Assembly: GCF_003315135.1 (NCBI RefSeq)
Contig: NZ_QNRK01000018.1
Span: 1 to 64,000, forward strand
Length of the DNA stretch: 64,000 nt
From: Roseiarcus fermentans
GTDB lineage: Bacteria > Pseudomonadota > Alphaproteobacteria > Rhizobiales > Beijerinckiaceae
Direction: 5' to 3'
The notes under the pieces were generated by a model that did not search any database, was not told the origin of the DNA, and saw nothing but the letters and a program-made list of their open reading frames with translations. Position 1 is the first letter of the stretch. Each line of letters starts with the position of its first letter. A program made the position numbers and the translations under genes. Below, in pieces: positions 45,257 through 54,479 of this stretch.

Positions 45257-45884
45257 ATGACTGAGATCGTCCGGCTCGGTCGCGCGCGCCCTTCGCGCCG
45301 AGGGCCAGCCCGTTCGCTTCAAGGCGGGCGACAGGCTGTTTGCGCCCGGAGACCGGCCGGGCGGCCTGATCGCCATCGTCAGCGGCCGCGTGCGCGTGAG
45401 CATGCTCGCCCCCGCGGGCCGGGAGGCGACGCTCTACCGCATCGGCGCGGGCGATTCCTGCCTCCCCACGACGTCGGCGCTGATGGGCGACGAACCGCTT
45501 CCGGCCGAAGGCTGGGCCGAGACCGACGTGGAAGCCCGTATCGTCGCAAGAGCGGCCTTCGAGCGCCTCGTCGCCGAAGACCCGCCCTTCCGCCGCGACG
45601 TCCTGCGCAATTACGCCAACCGGGTCGCCGATCTCGTCGTGACCATCAGGGCGCGCTGTTCCGCTCGATCCCCGAGCGGCTGGCGCGGACCCTTCTCGCG
45701 CGCGAAAGCGGAGGGGTCGTCGAAGCGACGCATCAGGCGCTGGCGGGCGAACTCGGCAGCGCGCGAGGTCGTGACCCGCGTGGCGCAACCCTTCGAGCGC
45801 GAGGGGCTGATCGCGGTCGAACGCGGGCGGATCGTGATCCGCGATCGGGACGCACTGCGACGAATGGCCGCAGGCGAACCGTGA
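45257..45884 (+). pseudogene. Crp/Fnr-family regulator, multiply frameshifted
   Basis: The cyclic-nucleotide-type domain (GQPVRFKAGDRLFAPGDRPGG, VSGRVRVSML, GREATLYRIGAGDSC) and the helix-turn-helix (THQALAGELGSA then REVVTRVAQPFEREGL) are recognisable but lie in different frames. Shifts are near 45275, near 45648 (one base short) and near 45765 (two bases short, one CG lost from a GC run). The ATG at 45257 belongs to yet another frame than the sensor domain. It is a dead or badly sequenced gene; when intact it could have been an NnrR/DNR-like regulator. Confidence 0.8.
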
Positions 45885-45886
45885 CC

Positions 45887-46167
45887 ATGTCACCGACGTC
45901 GGCGGCCCTTCAAGCGATCGCGAGGGCGGTCGAGGCCGAAGTCCGGCCGAGAGGAAGTCGGGAGAGGCTCAGGTCGCCGAATGTTGGAACGCTGGACCGG
46001 ATCGTGCGCTTCGTCCTCGGCGCCGCGCTCATCGCCTTCGCGCTCGGCTTCATCGCGCCTGGGACCGGATTCAACTGGGTCGGCTGGGTCGGGTGATCCG
46101 GCTCGCGACCGCGTCCCTGGGGACCTGCCCGCTCGACAGCGCGCTCGGGTTCACGACCCGCGGCTGA
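45887..46167 (+). pseudogene. DUF2892 membrane protein, frameshifted
   Basis: The peptide NVGTLDRIVRFVLGAALIAFALGFI and FNWVGWVG is a standard DUF2892 start. It stops at TGA, while the expected end, VIRLATASLGTCPLDSALGF, continues in the next frame to a TGA at 46165-46167. One missing base after GWVG (near 46095) explains this. It is the second DUF2892 gene in the locus, and follows the broken Crp gene by 2 bp. Confidence 0.75.
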
Positions 46168-46189
46168 CGGCTGCGGCGCGCGCCCGACG

Positions 46190-46546
46190 TCACCCGGTCG
46201 GCGACCGCCCGCCGCAAAATGTGGTGTACAGGACGTCGATGAGCGCGCGCACCTTGTCGTCGGCGATGCTGTAGTGGATGGTCTTGCCGTCCCTGCGCGC
46301 CGACACGAGCCCTTCGAGCCGCAGGCGCGCGAGCTGCTGCGACACTGTCGACTGCCGCAGCGACAGAAACGCCTCGAGCTCGCCGACCGACTTCTCGCCG
46401 TCGAGCAGGTTGCACAGGATCATCAGCCGGGACTCGTGAGCGAGCGCCTTGAGAAAGTCGCTGGCCTCGCGCGCGCTGTCGGCCATCCGGTCGACCTTCA
46501 CGCTCTCCTGCCGCTCGACCGCTTTCGCCAAAGCCATCCCGTCCAT
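46190..46546 (-). CDS. Second ArsR/SmtB repressor of the BigR/SqrR type
   Basis: 118 residues. It shares the winged-helix core (SVGELEAFLSLRQSTVSQQLARLR) and the dithiol pair C45 (LMILCNL) and C111 (TTFCGG) with the repressor at 40.6 kb. This again fits persulfide sensing. It is convergent with the broken DUF2892 gene. An AT-rich element with TTCATATCTACGAAT lies just upstream, similar to the operator region of the first repressor. Confidence 0.88.
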   Translation of the reverse strand: MDGMALAKAVERQESVKVDRMADSAREASDFLKALAHESRLMILCNLLDGEKSVGELEAFLSLRQSTVSQQLARLRLEGLVSARRDGKTIHYSIADDKVRALIDVLYTTFCGGRSPTG

Positions 46547-46963
46547 CGCGTAATTTTCATATCTACGAATGTTCGACTATAACCGAATCCGCCGCTGCGC
46601 CAAGCCATATCGCCGTGCGGCGCGCGACCGCCGCTTTCCGCCCGGAGCGGCGAGGAGAGCAAGGCGCATTCGGCGGATCCCGGCGCATCGACCGGTTCCC
46701 GCATCCGCCCGATGCCGCGTGAGGAACCGCGGAGGCCGCGGGCGACGGCAGGGCCAACCCCGCCCGACGGTCGATCCGAGCGTTGCAACGACATCCATGA
46801 GCCTGTAGGGACACCGCCTTGTCGACGCCGAATGTCGTCCGGGCTCGGCCGGGCCGGCGGCCGGGCGCGCGCCTTTGGGGCGCTGGAGATCGACGCCGAA
46901 GCGGGCCGAGGCCGAGCGTGGCTCGGCCAACAGGGCCGGTCGGAATCGAGCGAAGGGCCTCTC
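46547..46963. other. Intergenic region upstream of second ArsR gene and a methyltransferase gene
   Basis: The first 35 bp are AT-rich and contain TTCATATCTACGAATG (about 46556-46571), a likely ArsR-type operator and promoter for the leftward repressor. The remaining 370 bp are GC-rich, with open frames in several registers that match no family; nothing else is supported. Confidence 0.5.
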
Positions 46964-47770
46964 ATGCCGATCGATTACGTCCACGGATACGACGACCTCG
47001 AAGCCCGCCGGCTTCAGGATCAGGCCGGCGCCCTAACGGACCTCCTGCATTCCGACACGCGCTACGCGCCGGGGGAGGAGATTCTGGAGGTCGGCTGCGG
47101 GGTCGGCGCGCAGACCGTGACCCTGCTGCGCAACAGCCCGAAGGCCCGATTCACCTGCATCGACCGGTCCGCGGCGTCGCTGGAGCAGGCGAGGAGCGCG
47201 GTCGAGCGCGCCGGGTTCGCCGACGTCCGCTTTCTGGTCGCCGACGTCTTCGCGTTGCCGTTCCCGCCCGCTTCGTTCAACCATGTGTTCCTGTGTTTCG
47301 TGCTCGAACATCTGTCCGCCCCGGCCTCGGCTCTGCGCGAGATCCGAACGGTCCTTCGTCCCGGGGGAACGCTGACCGTTATCGAGGGCGATCACGGCAC
47401 CGCCTGTTTCCATCCCGACAGTTCTTACGCGCGACGGGCGATCGCGTGTCAGGTCGAACTGCAGGCGCGCGCCGGAGGCGACGCCATGATCGGTCGCCGC
47501 CTGTTCCCGCTGCTCGCGGACGCGGGCTTCGCCGACGTCCGCGTGTCTCCGCGGCTGGTTTACGTCGACGGAAGCAGACCGCAGTTGATCGACAGCTTCA
47601 CCAGAAAGACATTCACGAGCATGATCGAAGGCGTTCGCGAAGCGGCCGTGACCTCGGGGCTCGCGACTGCCGATGACTTCGACCGCGGCGCCGCCGACCT
47701 GCGGCGGACCGCGAGCCCGGACGCCGTGTTCTGCTACACCTTCTTCAAGGCGTTCGCGCGAGCCGACTGA
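46964..47770 (+). CDS. SAM-dependent methyltransferase (Methyltransf_11 type)
   Basis: 268 residues from the ATG at 46964. Class I methyltransferase with motif I ILEVGCGVGAQTVTLL (near 40-55), FTCIDRSAASLEQAR, the YdfA-like LVADVFALPFPPASFNHVFLCFVLEHL and LRPGGTLTVIEGDHG. It resembles small-molecule methyltransferases of secondary or surface-glycan pathways. The frame extends upstream without family similarity. The neighbours downstream belong to surface polysaccharide assembly. Confidence 0.87.
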   Translation: MPIDYVHGYDDLEARRLQDQAGALTDLLHSDTRYAPGEEILEVGCGVGAQTVTLLRNSPKARFTCIDRSAASLEQARSAVERAGFADVRFLVADVFALPFPPASFNHVFLCFVLEHLSAPASALREIRTVLRPGGTLTVIEGDHGTACFHPDSSYARRAIACQVELQARAGGDAMIGRRLFPLLADAGFADVRVSPRLVYVDGSRPQLIDSFTRKTFTSMIEGVREAAVTSGLATADDFDRGAADLRRTASPDAVFCYTFFKAFARAD

Positions 47771-48103
47771 GGAGCCGGCGCAGCTGCGGGGCGGCGAAGA
47801 CCCGACGCCGCTCTCGACGCGCGTTACGCCGCCGAGGGCGCGACCGCGACCTCGCGCGCATTAGCGCTTGAGCCGGGCGGCGCGCGCCGGTACGAGGGGC
47901 CAAGAGCGCCAGCCTGGGGCGCGCTTGGTCGCTTAAGGGTCGACGAGGCGGCGGGGCGTGACCCGGGCCGGGCGAGGCCCCGCTCGAGGTCCGGTCTCCC
48001 TCGCAACGCCCGTTGCAGAACAGGCGACGGAAGGAAGATGCGCTGACGTTGCGCCTGGCGAGGAGAGCGACTGCAGCGCTCGATCGGTCGAGGATCTTTG
48101 GAC
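47771..48103. other. Intergenic region before the O-antigen ligase-like gene
   Basis: No gene or repeat is identified in these 333 bp. They are GC-rich at first and carry GAGGA at 48090-48094 as the ribosome site for the next gene. No clear promoter is visible. Confidence 0.45.
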
Positions 48104-49705
48104 ATGAGTTCCTTCCGCGTCTCCATCGTCCGATTTTTCGCCGTCGCGCGCGGCGAGGCGCGGATCGCATCGGCTGGAGCGCCGCAGGTCGCCTGGCGAT
48201 TGCTGGGCCTCGCCGGATGGACCGTTGCGGCGATCCTGAGCGGGCTGCTCGTCGGCGTCGTCGCGGTCGCTCTCCCTCCGATGGGACTCGCGGGCGTTGT
48301 CGGCATCTTTGGCCTGGCCCTCCTCTGGGTGCTGCCCGATGGATTGACCCCGCCGGACAGGTTCATTCGGCTCAATCTGCTGATTGTGGTTTTCGCCGAT
48401 ATCTGCATCCCGACATACTATTCGTTACAGGTGCCAGGCCTTCCCTGGATCTCGGTGCGAAGAGTTGTCACATTTGTACTGATATTCATGTTTTCAATCG
48501 CGTTTTCTACGTCTAGATCGTCTCGAGCGAGAATATTCAGCGTTGTAAATGATAACAAATTGATCTTTGTTGGAGTATTTGGCTTTTTGATAACCATCGT
48601 TGCGTCGATTTTTACTTCAATTACTCCATTTGGTTCGTTGAACGGTCTGGTCAGTGCGCTCCTGGAATGGTACGTTCCGTTCATTTGTGCAATTTACGTT
48701 TTGAGAGACGTAAAAGACGTCGAAATGATGATTCGGTTTATTTGTTGGTGCGCGATCGGCTTGATGCTCGTCGCCGCCGTCGAATTCGTTACCGGAAAGA
48801 GCCTTTATATTTCGATCATGCCGAGGTTTATGTACGATCAGATGATCGCGAATTCTGACTATGCTCGGGATGTCTTGACGTCCGGTTTCCACAACCGAAT
48901 GGGTCAGGTTCGGGTCAACGGCCCCTACTCGGTTTCCTTGTCCTTTGCCGAGTTCCAGGCGATGGTCGCGCCGTTCGGCGCAGCCTTCCTGCTCCACGGC
49001 CGCAATATGTTTGACAGGGTATTCGGGATCGCTGTCCTTCTTGCGTGTTTGATCGCGATTTACATGTCCGGCTCGCGCGGCGGATATCTGTCCTTCCTGG
49101 TCGGGAACTTCATGTTCGTCATGCTTTTCGTCGTGCGGAGCCGGCTGTTGCAACCGCGCAGCTTGATTGCGCCGTTGTTCGGGATTCTCGGCGGCGCGGC
49201 GTTCGTCGTCGTCGCTGTGGCGATCGCCTTCGTCGGCAGGGTTCACAACGTAATATTCGCAAGCGGGGAAGGCGACTCGAGCAATCAGGCGCGCCTGCTC
49301 CAATGGACTTTGGCATGGCCAAAGATCGTCGCAAATCCCGTTACCGGACACGGTTTTGCCGCAGGCGGTGAAATCGTTGGATACCGAGCTTCCGCTGCCG
49401 CTCCATTGAGCGTCGATAGTTTTCTTTTGTCATTGTTGGTGGAAACCGGCCTGCCTTCTGTCATTCTTTACTTTGGAACCTCACTTGTCTCTACGTTTGT
49501 CGGCGTCAAGCAGTATTTTCTTGATCAAGGTAGAGGCGGCGTCCTGGCGGGAGGACTGGCTTGCTCGATTACAGGGTTCACGGCCTATCGATTTTTTCTG
49601 TCGCAGCGCGAAAACCAGACGTTGCTCTTCATTCTCGTTGGCTGCGTCGCGATCGTGCGCCATCTGTATGTAGAGGAGCGAGCGGCCCGAACCCCAGCCG
49701 GATAA
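48104..49705 (+). CDS. O-antigen ligase/polymerase-like membrane protein
   Basis: 533 residues from the ATG at 48104 (a TTG two codons earlier is too close to the GAGGA site). There are about 12 hydrophobic segments. The Wzy_C/O-antigen ligase pattern shows as LACLIAIYMSGSRGGYLSFL and a long loop followed by WTLAWPKIVANPVTGHGF. It probably polymerises or ligates surface polysaccharide. Codons in 48430-48900 are much richer in A/T than the neighbours, a sign of transfer, as is usual for such loci. Confidence 0.82.
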   Translation: MSSFRVSIVRFFAVARGEARIASAGAPQVAWRLLGLAGWTVAAILSGLLVGVVAVALPPMGLAGVVGIFGLALLWVLPDGLTPPDRFIRLNLLIVVFADICIPTYYSLQVPGLPWISVRRVVTFVLIFMFSIAFSTSRSSRARIFSVVNDNKLIFVGVFGFLITIVASIFTSITPFGSLNGLVSALLEWYVPFICAIYVLRDVKDVEMMIRFICWCAIGLMLVAAVEFVTGKSLYISIMPRFMYDQMIANSDYARDVLTSGFHNRMGQVRVNGPYSVSLSFAEFQAMVAPFGAAFLLHGRNMFDRVFGIAVLLACLIAIYMSGSRGGYLSFLVGNFMFVMLFVVRSRLLQPRSLIAPLFGILGGAAFVVVAVAIAFVGRVHNVIFASGEGDSSNQARLLQWTLAWPKIVANPVTGHGFAAGGEIVGYRASAAAPLSVDSFLLSLLVETGLPSVILYFGTSLVSTFVGVKQYFLDQGRGGVLAGGLACSITGFTAYRFFLSQRENQTLLFILVGCVAIVRHLYVEERAARTPAG

Positions 49706-50154
49706 TCTCCAGGCGGCCGCCCGAGATCGGGTTCGCCCGCAGCCTGGCGTTCCCCGCCTCGGACATCGGATGGACCGGCACGAAGGCAGTCTCGTCCAGC
49801 CCGGTTCGATCGGTCTCCGACGGGTTTGCCGGATGGAGTGTCCCTCGGAGCGGTCAGACAATGTCCCTTTCCTCGCGCTTGAGGCGTCGATATAAAACTG
49901 CGCGGTCGACCTCGCCCGTCGCCGGTGTCGAATCGCCCGGATCTTGGCTGCGTGGGCGCGCAGAGCCGTCGCTGATTCAAAGACTTCGAACGGCGCGAGG
50001 CGAAAGCCGGGCACGCAAGATGACGTTGGCACCAGGCAGGGTCTGCAGATTGTGACGGGCGCGGTCATCAACAGGCAGCGTCGGCGGTCGCCGTCGTCTC
50101 CCTGGTCTTGCTCACAGGACCGGGCGTGTTCCGCGCGTCCGGCGACTTTCCAAG
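49706..50154. other. Intergenic region between the polymerase-like and flippase genes
   Basis: 449 bp with no recognisable gene. Short frames on the minus strand (for example VTICRPCLVPTSSCVPGFRLAPFEVF) look partly protein-like but break after 45 codons. They may be remnants of a lost polysaccharide gene, though I cannot name one. Confidence 0.4.
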
Positions 50155-51696
50155 ATGTCTGACCGGAGGGACCCGCGACCGACGGCGAAGTTGGCGCGCC
50201 TGGCGGCGACCCTGATTGAACTGCTTCCGCTGCAATTCAACCTGCTGGCCAACCTGAAAAAGAGCTATCCGCTGGTGATCGTCGGCTCGATCGAGACCGG
50301 CCTGCCGTTCGTCCGGATGCTCGCGTTGACCCATATCTTGTCGTTGACGCAGATCGGTTTCATTTCCGTCTTGACGGCCTTCAGTATTTTTCTTGAAGTA
50401 TCGACCGATATAGCGATCTACCGCTTCGTCTATTCGGCCCCTAAAGACCGTTACGAGGAGGCGCTGGCGAGCGCCCATGCGCTCGCCCTGGTCAGAGGCG
50501 TTGCGATTTCAATTCTCGCGGTTTGCGTCGCGCCTCTCGTCGCCTCAGCGGTATCGCTCGGCGATTCCTGGACGAGCTTCGCATTGCTCGGGCCGCCGAT
50601 GCTGATTCGTTCGTTCGAGAATTTGTCGCCGAGGATCGCGGAACGCGACTTCCGCTACTGGCCTCAGGTCGGAACCATGGGAGTCACCGCGACCGTTTCT
50701 ATCGTTGTCATGATCATTGTCGCATTGATCACACGAAACTACTACGCCATGATCGCTTCGACCTACGCGCAGGTCGTCGCCCTCGTTCTGGCGAGCCGGA
50801 TATTCGCCGATGTCCCGTATCGGATTGATTTCCGTAGCCCGTTATTCAAGACGGCCTTCAGGTTTTCTTATCCACTTCTGTTCAATGGGCTTGGTCTGTC
50901 GATCGCCATGCAGGGCGACCGGTTCGTCGTCGCGGCTTTTTTCGACCTCAAGACCTTGGCGATCTATTCGGTCATCCTGCTCACGGCGACTGTCCCCCTG
51001 ACCCTGTTGAACCGTGTCCTCCAGACCACGATCCTCGCGCGCTTCTATCACGCGAGTTCGGACCCGGGGCGGCTGAACGCGGAGGTCAAGCTGGCGGCCA
51101 GCGTCGTCGCCGTTCTGGCGGCACTCTACGGCGGCGGGGTCGTTCTCCTGCTCAGCCCGGTGGTGACGCTCGTGTTCGGAGCAAAGTTCCATGCCGATCC
51201 CATGGCGATGGGCCTTCTCGGCGCCGCCGCGTTCACGCGGCTGGCGCGGACCGAGCCGTTCACGTCGGTGATGTTGAACGCCAGCCGCACCAAGCGACTG
51301 GCCGCCTCGAACATCCTGACGTCGAGCGCGCTGGCTTACATGGTCGGCGCTTCGTTCCTCGACCGTTCCATCAACGGGCTGCTCGGCGCTCGACTGGCGG
51401 GAGAACTCACGAGCTGGGTCGTGACGTTTTTCATGGCTCGCAGGGCGCCGGAAGGCGGACGGTTCGCTTTCACGCTTTCGACCCTCGTCGCGCTTTTGTT
51501 CTTCGGCCTGGCCTGCCTTGGATCCTATGCGCTCGGCTCGGCGCGCGACTCCCTTCTGCCGTCGCTGGCGGCGACCGTCGTGTTCGTGATCGCGGTCCTG
51601 GCCTGGGGCGTCGTGGACCTGCGTCGCAGAATGAGTCGGCTGCGGGCCGCCATCGTGCAAGGACAAACAGCCGCGACGGACGCCTCGGCGTCGTAA
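50155..51696 (+). CDS. Polysaccharide flippase (Wzx/MATE-like)
   Basis: 513 residues with about 12-14 hydrophobic segments. The pattern (ALTHILSLTQIGFISVLTAFSIFLEVSTDIAIYRFV and, later, FSYPLLFNGLGLSIAMQGDRFVVAAFFDLKTLAIYSV) is that of lipopolysaccharide/exopolysaccharide flippases of the MOP superfamily. It should move lipid-linked glycan units across the inner membrane. The lysine-rich start (LLANLKKSYPLV) lacks a cleavable signal, as expected. Confidence 0.85.
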   Translation: MSDRRDPRPTAKLARLAATLIELLPLQFNLLANLKKSYPLVIVGSIETGLPFVRMLALTHILSLTQIGFISVLTAFSIFLEVSTDIAIYRFVYSAPKDRYEEALASAHALALVRGVAISILAVCVAPLVASAVSLGDSWTSFALLGPPMLIRSFENLSPRIAERDFRYWPQVGTMGVTATVSIVVMIIVALITRNYYAMIASTYAQVVALVLASRIFADVPYRIDFRSPLFKTAFRFSYPLLFNGLGLSIAMQGDRFVVAAFFDLKTLAIYSVILLTATVPLTLLNRVLQTTILARFYHASSDPGRLNAEVKLAASVVAVLAALYGGGVVLLLSPVVTLVFGAKFHADPMAMGLLGAAAFTRLARTEPFTSVMLNASRTKRLAASNILTSSALAYMVGASFLDRSINGLLGARLAGELTSWVVTFFMARRAPEGGRFAFTLSTLVALLFFGLACLGSYALGSARDSLLPSLAATVVFVIAVLAWGVVDLRRRMSRLRAAIVQGQTAATDASAS

Positions 51697-51748
51697 CGCG
51701 TTCGCACCGGGCGCGGAGGGGGCCCGCATGGAAGGAGCGGCGCCTGCC

Positions 51749-52054
51749 CTATTCCGGCTGCGGTTTGTGGCTGCCGGGCTTCGCCGTCCCCTGATCCCCG
51801 TTCGGGGCGGCGCGCCGTCGGAACGCCACCACGGCGCCGGGCGCCCGGCTGCCCGCGCTGACCCGCCGACGGCCCGTGCCGGTCAGCACGTAGCGGCCCC
51901 GGTCCTCGTCCCAACGCATCAGGTTGGCCTGAATCGCGTTCTCGCGGATGAGCATGGTCATCGGGTCGTGGACATGCGCCGGCGCCACGTCTCCGTGCGC
52001 GTCGACGGTCTTCAGGGCTTCGATCAGTTTCTTTTCGAGAGCGTCTGTCGTCAT
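51749..52054 (-). CDS. Conserved hypothetical small protein
   Basis: 101 residues starting TTDALEKKLIEALKTVDAHGD. The core (MTMLIRENAIQANLMRWDEDRGRYVLTGTGRRRV) looks like a genuine short winged or helical protein; the C-terminal 30 residues are basic and low-complexity. No family is recognised. It is convergent with the flippase gene and follows the lon remnant on the same strand. Confidence 0.6.
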   Translation of the reverse strand: MTTDALEKKLIEALKTVDAHGDVAPAHVHDPMTMLIRENAIQANLMRWDEDRGRYVLTGTGRRRVSAGSRAPGAVVAFRRRAAPNGDQGTAKPGSHKPQPE

Positions 52055-52149
52055 GCTTGGCTAAAATGATGCCTCCCGGCGACTTGCGCAAGACTTTACA
52101 CGCGGGAACGTTGACGCGCCCCGCCTGTCGGCGTCACCCGGTCGACGCC

Positions 52150-52445
52150 GCGGTCGTGGCGCAGGCTGCTCCGCCGCCGCCGGGCCCGGAGTCTTCGCCG
52201 GCTTCGGCGCCTGCGCGACGGCGCCGTCGACGTTTTCCAGCCGTACGAACGCCACAGCCGGTCGCGCACGTCCTCGGCAATATCCTCGTCGTCTTTGCGG
52301 TTGGGCGCCGGCGGCGTCGCCCGCTGCGCCGACACGATCGTCTCCTTGACGCCGCCGACCGGAACAGTGAGGCCGCGCAGAGAAATCTCGCCGGTCATCG
52401 CGGCGCCGCTGCGGGTGGTGCGCTCGATGAAGGCGAGACGAGCGC
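52150..52445 (-). pseudogene. Decayed C-terminal fragment of a Lon protease
   Basis: Minus-strand peptide [36 protein letters not shown] aligns with the Lon proteolytic domain of the intact gene at 58-60 kb ([36 protein letters not shown]). After a gap of about seven residues it resumes as NRKDDEDIAEDVRDRL, then shifts frame to AFVRLENVDGAVAQAPKPAK. The catalytic serine and everything upstream are missing. It is the relic of a second lon-like gene. Confidence 0.8.
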
Positions 52446-52471
52446 GATTGCGGCGTGAGCGGCGGCGCCTT

Positions 52472-53329
52472 TTAGGGGCTTGCCGCGTACGACAGCGGAT
52501 CGCGAACCGGCAGAATCGTCTGCGGCTGTCGTCCTCCCAGGCTCTCCGAAATTCGCGAGGCCGTTTCGGAGGCCATCGCCGCGGCCTCTTCAAGCGTGAT
52601 CACCGGAGCTTGGGCCGCAAGGAACGGCATCGTCAGCGCGGCGATCGCATGTCCCGAATAATCGAGGATTGGAAAGCTGACGTCGATGATTCCCTTGAGC
52701 GTATCGTCGACGACATATTCATAGCCAACCTTCGCAATCGCTTCGATGCGCGCAATCAGGCGGTCCCGCGCCGGGAATTCGCCCGAGGCCGCAAGCGCCC
52801 ACTGCCGGGCGGAGGGCGGCTGAAAAGCCAGCAACGTTCTGCCGGACGCCGACCGCAAAGCTGAATTCCGACCGCCGACTCGAACACGAAAGCCTATCGG
52901 GGCCGGGCTGTCGACCTGGATAATGGCTTGTATCTCAGCGCCGTCCAGCACGCAGACATGGAAGCCCTGGATGGTCTCCGCCGCGAGCCGGTTCAGGAGC
53001 GCCATCGCGTTTTCGACCAGCCGCTTGACCGGAGGATGCTCCATCGCCAGCTGGTGCAGCTTCATCGTCAGGAAATAGCTCTCGTCCGCGCCCCGAGCGA
53101 TGTATCCCCGCCGCTCCAGCGAAGCGAGCACTCTGTAGACCTCAGGCACGGAGCGGCCGAGACGGTCGGCGATCCCGCGCTGGGACAGCGGGACAGCGGA
53201 CGAGGCCAGCAACTCCAGAACGTCCAGGCCCTTTTCGACGGCCGGCGCCACATAGCGCGGAGGCTCTTGGCTTTGCAGCCGATCAGGGGCGATCGCGGCG
53301 GCGGCATTGGGCGGCCCTTCACTCGACAA
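52472..53329 (-). CDS. IclR-family transcriptional regulator
   Basis: 285 residues from a TTG at 53329, 5 nt after GGAGG; a TTG at 53353 is possible but lacks a ribosome site. The N-terminal winged helix (VEKGLDVLELLASSAVPLSQRGIADRLGRSVPEVYRVLASLERRGYI) and the IclR effector domain (GFHVCVLDGAEIQAIIQVD, ASGRTLLAF, SFPILDYSGHAIAALTMPF) are clear. It is divergent from the sugar-type ABC operon and is its likely regulator. Confidence 0.9.
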   Translation of the reverse strand: MSSEGPPNAAAAIAPDRLQSQEPPRYVAPAVEKGLDVLELLASSAVPLSQRGIADRLGRSVPEVYRVLASLERRGYIARGADESYFLTMKLHQLAMEHPPVKRLVENAMALLNRLAAETIQGFHVCVLDGAEIQAIIQVDSPAPIGFRVRVGGRNSALRSASGRTLLAFQPPSARQWALAASGEFPARDRLIARIEAIAKVGYEYVVDDTLKGIIDVSFPILDYSGHAIAALTMPFLAAQAPVITLEEAAAMASETASRISESLGGRQPQTILPVRDPLSYAASP

Positions 53330-53346
53330 CACGACCTCCAGACCAT

Positions 53347-53395
53347 TTGACAAGCCGATAATTTCTTATATGAAGTTTGAATGTCATAAGTGAAA
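53347..53395 (+). promoter_or_regulatory. Promoter and IclR-type operator before the sugar ABC operon
   Basis: TTGACA (53347-53352), 16 bp, TATGAA (53369-53374). Overlapping it are the half-sites TTTCTTATATGA (53362-53373) and TCATAAGTGAAA (53384-53395), complementary at nine of twelve positions. The arrangement suits repression or activation by the divergent IclR protein. The stretch is far more A/T-rich than its surroundings. Confidence 0.55.
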
Positions 53396-53456
53396 TATGA
53401 CGAAAGGACGCGGACGGAGCAAGACCGGAAAGCGTCTGACGGGAGGGAAATGATCC

Positions 53457-54440
53457 ATGAGGGCGCTCGCTAAGTTGGGATTGGGTTTCGCCTGGGCTGG
53501 TCTGATTGCGGCCTCGGCCGTTCCATCCGCCCAGGCCAAGGAGCCATTCATCATCATGGTGTCGGGACCGCTCATCGAGCCGTTCTTCGGGCCGCTGAAG
53601 AAGGGCGCAGACGACGCCGCCAAGGCGCTCGGCGTCGAGTATCAGTACTCCACCATTCAGGATTTCAATAACGTACAAGCCGACCTCACTCGGCTCGTGC
53701 AGCAGGCCGCCGCACGGCGGCCGGACGTGCTGGTGGTTTCCGACTTTTTTCCCGACTCCATGGGCCCTCAGATCAAGAAGGCCGCCGCTTCCGGGATCCC
53801 CGTCATCATCATGGACGGGGGATACGAATCTTGGCGCGACGTCGGCGGTCAGGCCTATGTCGGATACGATTCGCATCTCGTCGGCGCCCAGGCGGGCGAC
53901 CTGCAGAGCAAGGCCGGGGTCAAGCATGGGCTCTGCGTCAATCAGGTGCCCGGCAACCCGGCGCTCGAAGCGATGTGCCGCGGATATGTCGAAGCGATCA
54001 AGGCGGGCGGCGGCGACGCCAAGACGATGACGATTCCGCTTCAGGACACGCAGAACCCCCAGGTTAATCTCCAGGCCATCAAGGGGGCCTTGGCCGCCGA
54101 CGTCGCGATTGACGGCGTCTACGCGCTGGGCCCGACGCAGGTCGAGTCGGCCATTCGCGCAGTCGACGAGGCCGGACGAACCGGCAAGGTCGAGATTGGC
54201 GGCCTCACGGTGTCGCGCCGGGTTCTCGAGGCGGTGCGCGACGGCAAGGCGATGTTCGTGGTCGACCTGCAAGGATATCTCGACGGATATTTCGGTCTGA
54301 CCATGGCCTATCAAAAGGCCAAGTTCGACATGCTGCCGGCGGAACCGATCTTCGCCGCCCCGCATTTCATCTTGCAGGGGGACGCCCAGCATATCATCGA
54401 CGTCAACAAGGAATACGCCGGCTACCGAGGGGTCGAATAG
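53457..54440 (+). CDS. RbsB-like sugar ABC transporter substrate-binding protein
   Basis: 327 residues with a signal peptide (FAWAGLIAASAVPSAQA). The type I periplasmic-binding fold is seen in FIIMVSGPLIEPFFGPLKKGADDAAKALG, NNVQADLTRLVQQAAARRPDVLVVSDF, GIPVIIMDGG and DGVYALGPTQVESAIRAV. The ligand is unknown. A GGAGG lies 9 nt upstream of the ATG. Confidence 0.9.
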   Translation: MRALAKLGLGFAWAGLIAASAVPSAQAKEPFIIMVSGPLIEPFFGPLKKGADDAAKALGVEYQYSTIQDFNNVQADLTRLVQQAAARRPDVLVVSDFFPDSMGPQIKKAAASGIPVIIMDGGYESWRDVGGQAYVGYDSHLVGAQAGDLQSKAGVKHGLCVNQVPGNPALEAMCRGYVEAIKAGGGDAKTMTIPLQDTQNPQVNLQAIKGALAADVAIDGVYALGPTQVESAIRAVDEAGRTGKVEIGGLTVSRRVLEAVRDGKAMFVVDLQGYLDGYFGLTMAYQKAKFDMLPAEPIFAAPHFILQGDAQHIIDVNKEYAGYRGVE

Positions 54441-54479
54441 GGCCATGACGCCGCCGCGCCCGACAGCGATCCCGCCGTC

